A stretch of DNA of 64,000 bases from Stutzerimonas degradans (GCF_024448505.1 NZ_JAMOHV010000012.1:62001-126000), one strand, 5' to 3'; positions 34,030 to 45,171 are shown, counted from the stretch's first letter. Program-made: numbers and translations. The notes: a model not told the origin generated them from the sequence alone.

Positions 34030-35658
34030 ATGACTACCGCGCGCCCGCTTGCCGAGCTGTTTCCCCGTCTCGATGAGATTCCCGCTGCCTACCAACCGGA
34101 TGCACCGGTCGAGCAGCGCGACTATCTGCTCGATGGCGAGCTGAAGCACTGGCACGGCCCGCTGGCCGAAGTGCGCAGCCCGGTGTTCCTGCGCGAGGCG
34201 GACGGCAGCGAGCGCCAGGTCGTGCTGGGCAGCACGCCGCTGCTGGATGCCGACGCTGCGCTCGAGGCGCTGGATGCGGCGGTCGCGGCGTACGACAACG
34301 GCCGCGGCGCCTGGCCGACCATGCGCGTGGCCGAGCGTATCGCCCATGTCGAGGCCTTCCTGGCGCGTATGCGCGAGCAGCGCGAGGCGGTGGTCAAATT
34401 GCTGATGTGGGAGATCGGCAAGAACCTCAAGGATTCGGAGAAGGAATTCGACCGCACCTGCGACTACATCGTCGACACCATCCATGCGCTGAAGGAACTG
34501 GACCGCAGCTCCAGCCGCTTCGAGCTGGAGCAGGGCACCCTCGGGCAGATCCGCCGCGTGCCCATGGGCGTGGCGCTGTGCATGGGGCCGTACAACTACC
34601 CGCTGAACGAAACCTTCACCACGCTGATCCCGGCGCTGATCATGGGCAACACCGTAGTGTTCAAACCGGCCAAGTTCGGCGTACTGCTGATCCGCCCGCT
34701 GCTCGAAGCCTTCCGCGACAGCTTCCCGGCGGGGGTCATCAACGTCATCTACGGCCGCGGTCGCGAGACGGTCAGCGCGCTGATGGCCAGCGGCAAGGTC
34801 GACGTGTTCGCCTTTATCGGCACGCACAAGGGCGCCGCCGACCTGAAGAAACTGCACCCGCGTCCGCACCGCCTGCGCGCCGCGCTGGGGCTGGACGCGA
34901 AGAACCCGGGCATCGTCCTGCCGCAGGTCGATCTGGACAACGCGGTGGAGGAGGCGGTGACCGGCGCGCTGTCGTTCAACGGCCAGCGCTGCACGGCGCT
35001 GAAGATCCTCTTCGTGCACGAAACGGTACTCGATGATTTCCTCGAACGCCTTGCTGCGCGGGTCAATGCGCTCAAGCCGGGCATGCCCTGGGAGCCGGGC
35101 GTGGCGCTGACGCCGTTGCCGGAGCCGGGCAAGACCGATTACCTGCATGCCGTACTCGAAGACGCCGTAGCCAAGGGCGCGCGGGTGATCAACGCCGGTG
35201 GTGGCCAATCGCACCAGACCTTCTTCCAGCCGGCAGTGCTGAGCCCGGTGGATTCGACCATGCGTGTCTATCACGAAGAGCAGTTCGGCCCGCTGGTGCC
35301 GGTGGTGCCGTACCGCGACCTGCAGGAGGTGATCGACTACGTCACCGCCTCCGACTACGGCCAGCAGCTGTCGATCTTCGGCAACGACCCGGCGCAGGTA
35401 GGCCGGCTGGTGGATGCCTTCGTCAACCAGGTCGGGCGCATCAACATCAACGCCCAGTGCCAGCGCGGGCCGGACAGCTATCCGTTCAATGGTCGCAAGA
35501 ATTCCGCCGAAGGCACGCTGTCGGTACATGACGCCCTGCGCGTGTTCTCCATCCGTACCCTGGTGGCGACGCGCTTCAACGAGGCCAACAAGGAGCTGGT
35601 CGACCGGATCATTCGTGACCGCCAGTCGAGCTTCCTGACCACCGACTACATCTTCTGA
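34030..35658 (+). CDS. gapN: NADP-dependent glyceraldehyde-3-phosphate dehydrogenase-like ALDH
   Basis: An aldehyde dehydrogenase family protein of 542 residues. It has GPYNYPLNETFTTLIPALIMGNTVVFKPA and the nucleophile Cys321 in FNGQRCTALK. In the GapN branch the enzyme oxidises glyceraldehyde 3-phosphate directly to 3-phosphoglycerate with NADP+. Oddly, the usual ELGGKNP motif reads GLDAKNP (287-293), so the general-base Glu is Gly287. Asp289 is two residues away. Placement right after eda, whose product is glyceraldehyde 3-phosphate, supports the substrate; the altered motif makes the exact chemistry uncertain. Confidence 0.8.
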   Translation: MTTARPLAELFPRLDEIPAAYQPDAPVEQRDYLLDGELKHWHGPLAEVRSPVFLREADGSERQVVLGSTPLLDADAALEALDAAVAAYDNGRGAWPTMRVAERIAHVEAFLARMREQREAVVKLLMWEIGKNLKDSEKEFDRTCDYIVDTIHALKELDRSSSRFELEQGTLGQIRRVPMGVALCMGPYNYPLNETFTTLIPALIMGNTVVFKPAKFGVLLIRPLLEAFRDSFPAGVINVIYGRGRETVSALMASGKVDVFAFIGTHKGAADLKKLHPRPHRLRAALGLDAKNPGIVLPQVDLDNAVEEAVTGALSFNGQRCTALKILFVHETVLDDFLERLAARVNALKPGMPWEPGVALTPLPEPGKTDYLHAVLEDAVAKGARVINAGGGQSHQTFFQPAVLSPVDSTMRVYHEEQFGPLVPVVPYRDLQEVIDYVTASDYGQQLSIFGNDPAQVGRLVDAFVNQVGRININAQCQRGPDSYPFNGRKNSAEGTLSVHDALRVFSIRTLVATRFNEANKELVDRIIRDRQSSFLTTDYIF

Positions 35659-35670
35659 CGGAGCGCCACG

Positions 35671-36534
35671 ATGGCCGCACCCGTGCTCGCCCAGCCGCTG
35701 TTGCTGGGCATGATGCGCCTGCTGGAATATCCCGAGCTGGGCGAACCCCAGGCGCTGCTGGGCTTTATCGAACGCTGTATCGAGCGCGGGCTGAACGGCT
35801 TCGACCATGCCGACATCTATGCCGGCGGGCAATGCGAGGCGCACTTCGGTGCGGCCCTGCGCCAGGCACCCGGGTTGCGCCAGCGCCTGCAGATCATCGG
35901 CAAGGCCGACATCGTGCCGGCGGGGCAGGACCGTTCGCGCTGGCGGGTCAAGCACTACGACTCCAGTTCTCGCTACCTGCGCCGAGCGGTGGACGACAGC
36001 CTGGCGCGGCTGGGAGTGGAACGACTCGATGGCTTCCTGCTGCATCGCCCGGACCCGCTGCTGCAGGTCGACGAGGTAGCCGAGACGCTGAACGGGCTGG
36101 TCGCCAGCGGCAAGGTCCGCTGGGTGGGGCTGTCCAACGCCGGCATCCTGCACTGCCAGGCCCTGGCGCAGTGCGTGCCGCTGCGCTGCAACCAGATCGA
36201 GCTGTCACTGCAGGCCCAGCACTGGGTATGGGATGGCAGTCTGCATGCGTTGCAGGCTGCCGGCTTGCAGGTGCTGGCCTGGTCGCCCATGGGCGGAGGA
36301 CGCTTCGGTGAACGCTTGTGCAGCGCACTCGATGAAGTCGCCGCCGATCTGGGCGTGACGCCCAACCAGGTGGCGCTGGCCTGGCTGCGGCAGCTGCCCG
36401 GTCGGCCGGTGCCGATCCTCGGCAGCCTGCGCTGGGAGCGAATCGAGGAGGCGCTGCTGGGCGCTGAACTGGAGCTGGAGCGTCCCGCCTGGTTCTACCT
36501 CAGCGAAGCGGCCCGCGGGCATGCTGTGGCCTGA
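35671..36534 (+). CDS. Aldo/keto reductase
   Basis: NADPH-dependent oxidoreductase of 287 residues, closest in look to the YdhF-type group. The (beta/alpha)8 motifs include GFDHADIYAGGQCE with catalytic Asp and Tyr, an active-site Lys region (IIGKADI), HRPDP, and C-terminal coenzyme site PILGSLRWERIEEAL. It begins 12 bp after the gapN-like gene and is probably the last gene of the zwf operon. Its substrate is unknown; a sugar-derived aldehyde or keto acid is plausible from context. Confidence 0.85.
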   Translation: MAAPVLAQPLLLGMMRLLEYPELGEPQALLGFIERCIERGLNGFDHADIYAGGQCEAHFGAALRQAPGLRQRLQIIGKADIVPAGQDRSRWRVKHYDSSSRYLRRAVDDSLARLGVERLDGFLLHRPDPLLQVDEVAETLNGLVASGKVRWVGLSNAGILHCQALAQCVPLRCNQIELSLQAQHWVWDGSLHALQAAGLQVLAWSPMGGGRFGERLCSALDEVAADLGVTPNQVALAWLRQLPGRPVPILGSLRWERIEEALLGAELELERPAWFYLSEAARGHAVA

Positions 36535-36578
36535 GACTGTTTGCGGAGAGGGCGTCCCTCTGCTGGCGAGGGCGGAAC

Positions 36579-36653
36579 GGTGGAAAATGCTTCGCAGTTT
36601 TCCACCCTACGCGAGCGGTTCGTAGGGTGGATGACGCTTCACCCATCCACCGC
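36579..36653. repeat. Dispersed palindromic repeat, copy 4 (two modules)
   Basis: Module B: CGGTGGAAAA then GTTTTCCACCCTAC (36579-36611), a 9-bp stem around TGCTTCGCAG. Module A: GTAGGGTGGATG then CATCCACCG (36623-36653), an 8-bp stem. These two palindromes match copy 3 in reversed order. Apart from this element and the riboswitch at 36818, I see nothing in the 353-bp gap 36535-36887. Confidence 0.65.
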
Positions 36654-36817
36654 ATGGCATTTGCGCCGGGATGAGAGTCGGCGTTTACCCGATCCAAAAG
36701 TACCATCCATCGATGTTCGTTCGTGCCCGTGCTTTCGCAGTCACGCCGCTAATGCCAACGGTCAACGGCCGCTTTGAACGGCCCAACACCGTGCGCCGCT
36801 GTGCTAGGGTCGCATTC

Positions 36818-36868
36818 GCCGCGGGACGACCCGCCGGCGTGTCGGATCATGCGGGGACGACCCTGCCG
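36818..36868 (+). ncRNA. Guanidine-II (mini-ykkC) riboswitch
   Basis: Two short stem-loops with ACGA tetraloops: GCGGG-ACGA-CCCGC (36821-36834) and GCGGGG-ACGA-CCCTGC (36851-36866), separated by 16 nt. The second hairpin is followed closely by GGAG (36876-36879) and the sugE start. Paired CCC/GGG hairpins with ACGR loops are the signature of guanidine-II riboswitches, which free the ribosome site of exporters when guanidinium is bound. Confidence 0.88.
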
Positions 36869-36887
36869 TTTTGATGGAGTCATCCTC

Positions 36888-37208
36888 ATGCATTCGGCCT
36901 GGATCATGCTGATCATTGCCGGCCTTCTGGAAGTAGGCTGGGCCATTGGCCTCAAGGCTTCCGAAGGGTTCACCCGTCCGCTGCCCAGTGTGCTCACCGT
37001 CTTGGCCATGGCTGGCAGCTTCTTCCTCCTCGCCCGCGCCATGCAGGTGCTGCCGGTTGGTACGGCCTACGCGATATGGGTCGGCATCGGTGCGTTGGGC
37101 ACCGTAGCGTTGGGCATTGTCATCTTTGGCGAGAGTGCTTCGCCGGCGCGACTGCTCAGCGCGCTGTTGCTGCTCGCCGGACTGGTCGGCCTGAAGCTGA
37201 GCGCCTGA
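36888..37208 (+). CDS. sugE: SMR-family guanidinium exporter (SugE/Gdx)
   Basis: Four-helix small multidrug resistance protein of 106 residues that exports guanidinium in exchange for protons. The SugE/Gdx type is recognised from [19 protein letters not shown] (the essential Glu in helix 1), [15 protein letters not shown] and ending GLVGLKLSA. The ATG at 36888 is the one served by GGAG and by the guanidine-II riboswitch; the open frame continues upstream only through the riboswitch. The riboswitch makes guanidinium the expected substrate. Confidence 0.93.
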   Translation: MHSAWIMLIIAGLLEVGWAIGLKASEGFTRPLPSVLTVLAMAGSFFLLARAMQVLPVGTAYAIWVGIGALGTVALGIVIFGESASPARLLSALLLLAGLVGLKLSA

Positions 37209-37360
37209 CTCGGCGGAAGCATTTGCATACAGGCTTGCCGCGGCGCGAGCGGAAACGCTTTGCCGCGCTCGCGGCCACGCTATATGTTCTGTCTCAGGCT
37301 TGCTCGAAGCGGGATGCATGGGCCGCATTTCCGCCAAAACCAACAGGAAGGAGCTGTCCC

Positions 37361-37798
37361 ATGAAAACGGTTGCGCAGGTGATTGGTGCCAAGCAGACGC
37401 AAGGCATCGTGATGATCGCCCCCGAGGATTCGGTATTCGACGCGCTCAAGCTGATGGCCGAGAAAAACGTCGGTGCCCTGCCGGTTGCCGATGCTTCGGG
37501 GCGGTTGGTGGGGATCGTCAGCGAGCGCGACTACGCGCGCAAGATCGTGCTCCAAGGGCGCTCCTCGTTCGTCACCCCGGTCAGCGCCATCATGACCAGC
37601 AAGGTCATCACCGTGGAGCCGCGTCAGAGTATCCGCGAGTGCATGGAGATCATGACCGAGAAGCACCTGCGCCACCTGCCGGTGCTGGACGAGGGCCGCA
37701 CCGTCGGCCTGCTGTCGATCGGTGACGTGGTCAAGGAAACCATGGCCGAGCAGGACAACCTGATCCAGCAGCTCGAACAGTACATCCGCGGCGAATGA
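37361..37798 (+). CDS. CBS-domain-pair protein
   Basis: A 145-residue cytoplasmic protein made of two tandem CBS domains: APEDSVFDALKLMAEKNVGALPV ... LVGIVSERDYARKIVLQG, then VEPRQSIRECMEIMTEKHLRHLPVL ... VGLLSIGDVVKE. CBS pairs bind adenine nucleotides (AMP, ATP, SAM, NADH) and regulate partners; stand-alone versions in Pseudomonas have no assigned partner. The ATG at 37361 follows AGGAAGGAG at good distance. It is monocistronic and ends at a hairpin shared with malM. Confidence 0.88.
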   Translation: MKTVAQVIGAKQTQGIVMIAPEDSVFDALKLMAEKNVGALPVADASGRLVGIVSERDYARKIVLQGRSSFVTPVSAIMTSKVITVEPRQSIRECMEIMTEKHLRHLPVLDEGRTVGLLSIGDVVKETMAEQDNLIQQLEQYIRGE

Positions 37799-37803
37799 AC
37801 GTC

Positions 37804-37831
37804 AGGCCACAGCTACCGGCGGCTGTGGCCT
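37804..37831. terminator. Hairpin between CBS gene and malM
   Basis: AGGCCACAGC and GCTGTGGCCT form a 10-bp stem around an 8-nt loop between two convergent genes. The T-run is short, so termination strength is uncertain. Confidence 0.6.
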
Positions 37832-37864
37832 TGCACCGTTACCCAGCCGGCGACGGCTGACCGA

Positions 37865-38788
37865 TCAGCGAATCTCGATGCGTTCGAGCAGGTGCTGCTT
37901 CGCCGCGCTGTCACCCACCCGTGCCGCTTCGTCGGCCAGACGCAGCGCGCGCTCGAGATCCTTCTGCGCCAGCGCGGCATCGATCGCCTGGCGGTAGTAG
38001 GCCGAAGTCTCCGGCAGCACCGCGGGGGCCGGCGCGACGGGCAGTTCGTTGCCCATCTCCTGGCCGATGCTGTAACCCGGTACGTAGCCCTTGGCGGTTG
38101 AGCCGGCGGCGCTGTCGGGGATCATCACCAGCTTGATCACGCCTACTGGCGAGTGCTGCGCCACCGGGTCGGGGATGCTCGGCGGTTCGTTGCCCAGCGC
38201 CTTGGCGTAGGCCTTGGCCGGGTGTTCGAGCGTGGTCTGGCCGGCCATCTGCGCGTCGCTGGTGTAGAGGATCAGGTAGCGCTCGTTGCCCGGATGCTCG
38301 GGCTGCGAGCGGTCGATGCGCAGGCGCGCGTCCAGACTGTCGCCCTTGAGCCCGGTCGGCGGCACGTAGACGAAGTCGTCGGCATCCAGCAGGCGGGTCG
38401 GGCGCATGCGGCTGTCGAGCAGCATGGCATTGGGTGCCAGCACGCTGCTGCCGGCCTGGCTGTACAGACGCAGCTCGAATGACGGGCCGCCGGCCGGCAG
38501 TTTGAAGGCGCGCAGGAAACTTTTGCCGGTCTCGAAGCGGTAGGCCGGTGCCTGGCTGTCGATCAGTACGTCACCGGCGAAACCGGCTTCGAGCGGCTCG
38601 TACGGCAGCTGGTCGAGGCCGCTGCAGCAGGACGGCGCGGCGGCCAGTGCGGCACGGGCCTGTTCGATCGGTCGTTCCAGTGGCTTGGGGCTGGTGGTGA
38701 GGGCGTCGACCCGGCGCAGCGGTTCGCTGCTGCAGCCGGCGAGCGCCAGGGCGATCAGCCCGGCGGCGAGAAGAGATAACGGGTGCAT
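37865..38788 (-). CDS. malM: MalM-like maltose operon lipoprotein
   Basis: A 307-residue lipoprotein. The signal peptide ends in a lipobox (ALAGCSS, Cys at about residue 19). The MalM family is recognised by YEPLEAGFAGDVLIDSQAPAYRF, FELRLYSQAGS and ILYTSDAQMAGQT. MalM is a periplasmic, outer-membrane-linked protein of unknown function in maltose operons, perhaps aiding carbohydrate binding. GGAGAA precedes the ATG at 38788. It lies downstream of lamB on the same strand, behind a terminator that may reduce its expression. Confidence 0.88.
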   Translation of the reverse strand: MHPLSLLAAGLIALALAGCSSEPLRRVDALTTSPKPLERPIEQARAALAAAPSCCSGLDQLPYEPLEAGFAGDVLIDSQAPAYRFETGKSFLRAFKLPAGGPSFELRLYSQAGSSVLAPNAMLLDSRMRPTRLLDADDFVYVPPTGLKGDSLDARLRIDRSQPEHPGNERYLILYTSDAQMAGQTTLEHPAKAYAKALGNEPPSIPDPVAQHSPVGVIKLVMIPDSAAGSTAKGYVPGYSIGQEMGNELPVAPAPAVLPETSAYYRQAIDAALAQKDLERALRLADEAARVGDSAAKQHLLERIEIR

Positions 38789-38803
38789 GGCGATTCTCCG
38801 GAT

Positions 38804-38835
38804 AAAAAATGCCCCGACCTGCCAGAGCCGGGGCA
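38804..38835 (-). terminator. Rho-independent terminator after lamB
   Basis: On the minus strand TGCCCCG and CGGGGCA flank a 12-nt loop and are followed by TTTTTT. It lies between lamB and malM, so it probably attenuates read-through into malM. Confidence 0.8.
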
Positions 38836-38903
38836 AAGGCACCGTCTGGACGGTGGGAGCGGAAAGGCTGCCGTTGCCTGCAACGGCGTTCAGCCGGCGC
38901 GGG

Positions 38904-40582
<1,679 letters not shown>

Positions 40583-42238
40583 ATGAGCCACATCCTGCGT
40601 GCCGCCGTATTGGCGGCAATCCTGCTGCCGTTGCCGGCAATGGCCGATCAGGCCGGCAAAAGCCCCAACGCCGTGCGCTACCACGGCGGCGACGAAATCA
40701 TCCTCCAGGGCTTCCACTGGAACGTCGTCCGCGAGGCGCCGAACGACTGGTACAACATCCTCCGCCAGCAGGCCGCGACCATCGCCGCCGACGGCTTCTC
40801 GGCAATCTGGATGCCGGTGCCCTGGCGTGACTTCTCCAGCTGGACCGACGGCGGCAAGTCCGGCGGCGGTGAGGGCTACTTCTGGCACGACTTCAACAAG
40901 AACGGCCGCTACGGCAGCGACGCCCAGCTGCGCCAGGCCGCCGGCGCGCTCGGCGGTGCCGGGGTGAAGGTGCTCTACGACGTGGTGCCCAACCACATGA
41001 ACCGCGGCTACCCGAACAAGGAAATCAACCTGCCGGCCGGCCAGGGCTTCTGGCGCAACGACTGCGCCGACCCGGGCAACTACCCCAATGACTGCGACGA
41101 CGGCGACCGCTTCATCGGCGGCGATGCGGACCTAAATACCAGTCATCCGCAGGTCTACGGCATGTTCCGCGACGAACTCGCCAACCTGCGCGGTCAGTAC
41201 GGCGCTGGCGGCTTTCGTTTCGATTTCGTCCGTGGCTACGCGCCCGAGCGGGTCGACAGCTGGATGAGCGACAGCGCCGACAGCAGCTTCTGCGTCGGCG
41301 AGCTGTGGAAAGGCCCCTCTGAATATCCGAGCTGGGACTGGCGCAACACCGCCAGTTGGCAGCAAATCATCAAGGACTGGTCCGACCGGGCCAAATGCCC
41401 GGTGTTCGACTTCGCCCTCAAGGAGCGCATGCAGAACGGCTCGGTCGCCGACTGGAAGCACGGCCTGAACGGCAACCCCGATCCGCGCTGGCGCGAGGTG
41501 GCGGTGACCTTCGTCGACAACCACGACACCGGCTACTCACCCGGGCAGAACGGTGGGCAACACCACTGGGCACTGCAGGACGGGCTGATCCGCCAGGCCT
41601 ACGCCTACATCCTCACCAGCCCCGGCACGCCGGTGGTGTACTGGTCGCACATGTACGACTGGGGCTACCGCGACTTCATCCGCCAACTGATCCAGGTGCG
41701 GCGCACCGCCGGCGTGCGCGCCGATTCGGCGATCAGCTTCCATAGCGGCTACAGCGGTCTGGTCGCTACCGTCAGCGGCAGCCAGCAGACCCTGGTGGTG
41801 GCGCTCAACTCCGATCTGGCCAACCCCGGCCAGGTGGCTAGCGGCAGCTTCAGCGAGGCGGTCAACGCCAGCAACGGCCAGGTGCGCGTCTGGCGCAGCG
41901 GTAGCGGCGATGGCGGCGGGAATGACGGCGGCGAGGGTGGCTTGGTCAATGTGAACTTTCGCTGCGACAACGGCGTGACGCAGATGGGCGACAGCGTCTA
42001 CGCGGTGGGCAACGTCAGCCAGCTCGGCAACTGGAGCCCGGCCTCCGCGGTACGGCTGACCGACACCAGCAGCTATCCGACCTGGAAGGGCAGCATCGCC
42101 GTGCCGGCCGGGCAGACGGTGGAATGGAAATGCCTGATCCGCAACGAGGCCAACGCCACCCAGGTGCGGCAATGGCAGAGCGGGGCGAACAACAGCCTGA
42201 CGCCGAGCGAAGGTGCCACCACGGCCGGGCGGTTCTAG
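40583..42238 (+). CDS. amyP: Glucan 1,4-alpha-maltotetraohydrolase (G4-amylase)
   Basis: Secreted enzyme that releases maltotetraose from non-reducing ends of starch. Signal peptide MSHILRAAVLAAILLPLPAMA is followed by DQAGKSPNAVRYHGGDE, the mature start known for P. stutzeri G4-amylase. The GH13 barrel carries the three catalytic regions FRFDFVRGY (Asp), CVGELWKG (Glu) and FVDNHDTG (Asp). A Gly-rich linker (GSGDGGGNDGGEGG) leads to a C-terminal CBM20 starch-binding domain (YAVGNVSQLGNWSPASA, VEWKCLIRNEAN). Length is 551 residues, near the 548 I recall for strain MO-19, the difference being in the linker. The start is the ATG at 40583; the upstream frame is non-coding. Confidence 0.97.
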   Translation: MSHILRAAVLAAILLPLPAMADQAGKSPNAVRYHGGDEIILQGFHWNVVREAPNDWYNILRQQAATIAADGFSAIWMPVPWRDFSSWTDGGKSGGGEGYFWHDFNKNGRYGSDAQLRQAAGALGGAGVKVLYDVVPNHMNRGYPNKEINLPAGQGFWRNDCADPGNYPNDCDDGDRFIGGDADLNTSHPQVYGMFRDELANLRGQYGAGGFRFDFVRGYAPERVDSWMSDSADSSFCVGELWKGPSEYPSWDWRNTASWQQIIKDWSDRAKCPVFDFALKERMQNGSVADWKHGLNGNPDPRWREVAVTFVDNHDTGYSPGQNGGQHHWALQDGLIRQAYAYILTSPGTPVVYWSHMYDWGYRDFIRQLIQVRRTAGVRADSAISFHSGYSGLVATVSGSQQTLVVALNSDLANPGQVASGSFSEAVNASNGQVRVWRSGSGDGGGNDGGEGGLVNVNFRCDNGVTQMGDSVYAVGNVSQLGNWSPASAVRLTDTSSYPTWKGSIAVPAGQTVEWKCLIRNEANATQVRQWQSGANNSLTPSEGATTAGRF

Positions 42239-42256
42239 CCTTAAGCGGTAGCGATG

Positions 42257-42288
42257 GCCCGCCTCGCCGATAGGAGGCGGGCTTTTTT
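42257..42288 (+). terminator. Rho-independent terminator after amylase
   Basis: GCCCGCCTC and GAGGCGGGC form a 9-bp stem around an 8-nt loop, followed by TTTTTT. Confidence 0.9.
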
Positions 42289-42407
42289 GGGCCTCATGGG
42301 CGCAGCGGCGGGTTGTGGATAAGGTCGCGGCTGTTTCCGGGGCCGTTGTGGTGGGCTTCAGCCCACCGCCGCAATACCTTTCCGCCGGGGCGCAATCTGC
42401 GCACCGC

Positions 42408-43526
42408 TCACACCCCTTCGGCGCTCCGCGTATCGCGCAGCTGCCAGCGAATCGCCTGCGCTTCGGCCTGGCGCAGGTCGTCGAGCAGCGCCTCGCGGTC
42501 GGGTCGTCGTTCGTTGGCCAGCGCACCGCCGGCGAGCAGCTCGGCATGCTGGGTGGTGGCTTTGTCTCTGAGCCAGGCCAGACGCTGCAGGGTCAGCGGC
42601 GTGCAGCTCTGCCCGCTGAGGTCGTCCTTCACGTCCAGCCAGTGCGAGCGCCAGGCCTCCTGCAGGTACAGCGCGCCCAGATTGCCGGTCAGCGCCGCGC
42701 GCCAGCGACGCATGATGTCGTCCAGCCAGTCCAGCACCCCTTGGCTGGCGCCGCGGGCGGCGAGTTCTTGCTGCAGGCGCTGGTAGGCATCCAGCGCGAT
42801 GCGTTTCTCCAGCTCGAAATCGGCCAGTGCCTGCGCCTCGCTCTCGCGCTCCAGCCGCAGCAGGCAGGCGAACAGCTGCCGCGTCTCGAAGCGTTCGGCG
42901 ACGTGGAAGCCCGGTGAGGCCAGGCCGTCGCTGTTGTACTGGCGCAGTGGGTCGAAGGGGTAGAGGTAGCCGAAATCGAACAGGCGGATGCGACCGTCGT
43001 CCAGCGTGTTGCCGGCGGCCAGGTCCCACTCGAACAGGCCGGCGAGCAGCAGGGCGATCAGCAGGTCGAACAGCTCGGTGAGCTGACGCTCGTCCCAGCG
43101 CTCGATGCGTCGGCCTTCGACCCACGGCGAGAGGATGATGCCCTGCTGCAGCGAGGCGTATTGCGTCGGCACGATGCCGGCCAGACGCTCGGCCTGTTCC
43201 GGCGTGCGCATCAAGCGGGCGAAGTCGCGGCGGCGCTGCAGTTCGTTGAGAAAGCTCGTCTGGCCGTCGGGGTTCTGCACCCGACAGGGGCGGCGGGCAA
43301 CCTTGAGCGCCCAGTCGCGGCCAGCCAGCCGGAGGCGGTAGACGCGAGCCGTTAGCCCATCATCGAGGCAGGCGCGCACCCAGGGCTCATCGCCGCTGAC
43401 GGCGGCCAGCGCGGCCGGTGGCAGCGGGCAATCCTCGGCACGGCCCAGACGAAATTCGGTGCCGCTGGCGAGAAAGGTGAGCTGGGTCTGGCGCCGCGCC
43501 CAAGCGCTCAGCGAGGCAGCGCTCAT
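42408..43526 (-). CDS. Protein-kinase-fold protein of unknown substrate
   Basis: A 372-residue protein with the marks of a protein-kinase-like fold: ATP-site Lys75 in DWALKVARRP, the catalytic loop EWDLAAGN with Asp168 and Asn173, and the metal-binding DFG at 184 (RLFDFGY). The spacing fits small bacterial kinases such as lipopolysaccharide core or RIO-type kinases. The C-terminal third is helical and has no motif I know. It lies antisense within the maltose locus between the amylase and malE. A 47-codon gene upstream overlaps its start (ATGA). The substrate could be a protein, sugar or small molecule. Confidence 0.6.
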   Translation of the reverse strand: MSAASLSAWARRQTQLTFLASGTEFRLGRAEDCPLPPAALAAVSGDEPWVRACLDDGLTARVYRLRLAGRDWALKVARRPCRVQNPDGQTSFLNELQRRRDFARLMRTPEQAERLAGIVPTQYASLQQGIILSPWVEGRRIERWDERQLTELFDLLIALLLAGLFEWDLAAGNTLDDGRIRLFDFGYLYPFDPLRQYNSDGLASPGFHVAERFETRQLFACLLRLERESEAQALADFELEKRIALDAYQRLQQELAARGASQGVLDWLDDIMRRWRAALTGNLGALYLQEAWRSHWLDVKDDLSGQSCTPLTLQRLAWLRDKATTQHAELLAGGALANERRPDREALLDDLRQAEAQAIRWQLRDTRSAEGV

Positions 43527-43666
43527 TGGCGGCGTGCCTCGCCGCGCTCACCGGCTTGCGGCACTTCGTTGCGGTGGCAGCTGTCTGTGCCTGGTGCGTG
43601 GCTGGTGCGGCGAGTATCCGGCTCCATGCGGGCTAGCAGCAGGTCGAACGAGAGATTGGCAGGCAT
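43523..43666 (-). CDS. Small hypothetical protein upstream of the kinase-like gene
   Basis: Not recognised. A 47-residue frame starting MPANLSFDLLLARMEPD and ending in charged residues, with its stop overlapping the kinase-like gene start (ATGA), the usual sign of translational coupling. A GGAG lies about 11 nt before the ATG. A longer start at 43708 is possible. It could also be a non-functional leader. Confidence 0.35.
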   Translation of the reverse strand: MPANLSFDLLLARMEPDTRRTSHAPGTDSCHRNEVPQAGERGEARRQ

Positions 43667-43806
43667 CGAGGCGGCTCCGTGATGATTTCGCTGCATTTGA
43701 CTGCGCATCGGCGGCCCGCAACAGGCGTAAGCGCTAGGCTTGGCAGCGTATTTTGCGATGTCGCCAGCGGCGATCTACGCCCCGCTTCTACGCCCTTCGC
43801 CCCCTA

Positions 43807-43816
43807 GAGGAGGAGG
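43807..43816 (+). promoter_or_regulatory. MalT-box-like site before malE
   Basis: GAGGAGGAGG matches the MalT consensus GGGGAKGAGG at 9 of 10 positions and lies 100 bp before the malE ATG. A second GAGGATGG occurs at 43840. The rest of the 43667-43916 interval holds nothing else that I can identify. Confidence 0.55.
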
Positions 43817-43916
43817 ATGCACTTGGCGCAGGACATGCCGAGGATGGAACGACTGTCAGAGCCTCAGGCCGGCAGCAGGTGGAACAACTAATAAGAAGCC
43901 ACGAGGAACGCGAAGC

Positions 43917-45104
<1,188 letters not shown>

Positions 45105-45171
45105 CCCCGTCGCCGGCCGCCGCCTCGGGCGCGCCGGCGGACTATGCTCCGTTCTCAAAGGTTTCGCTCCC

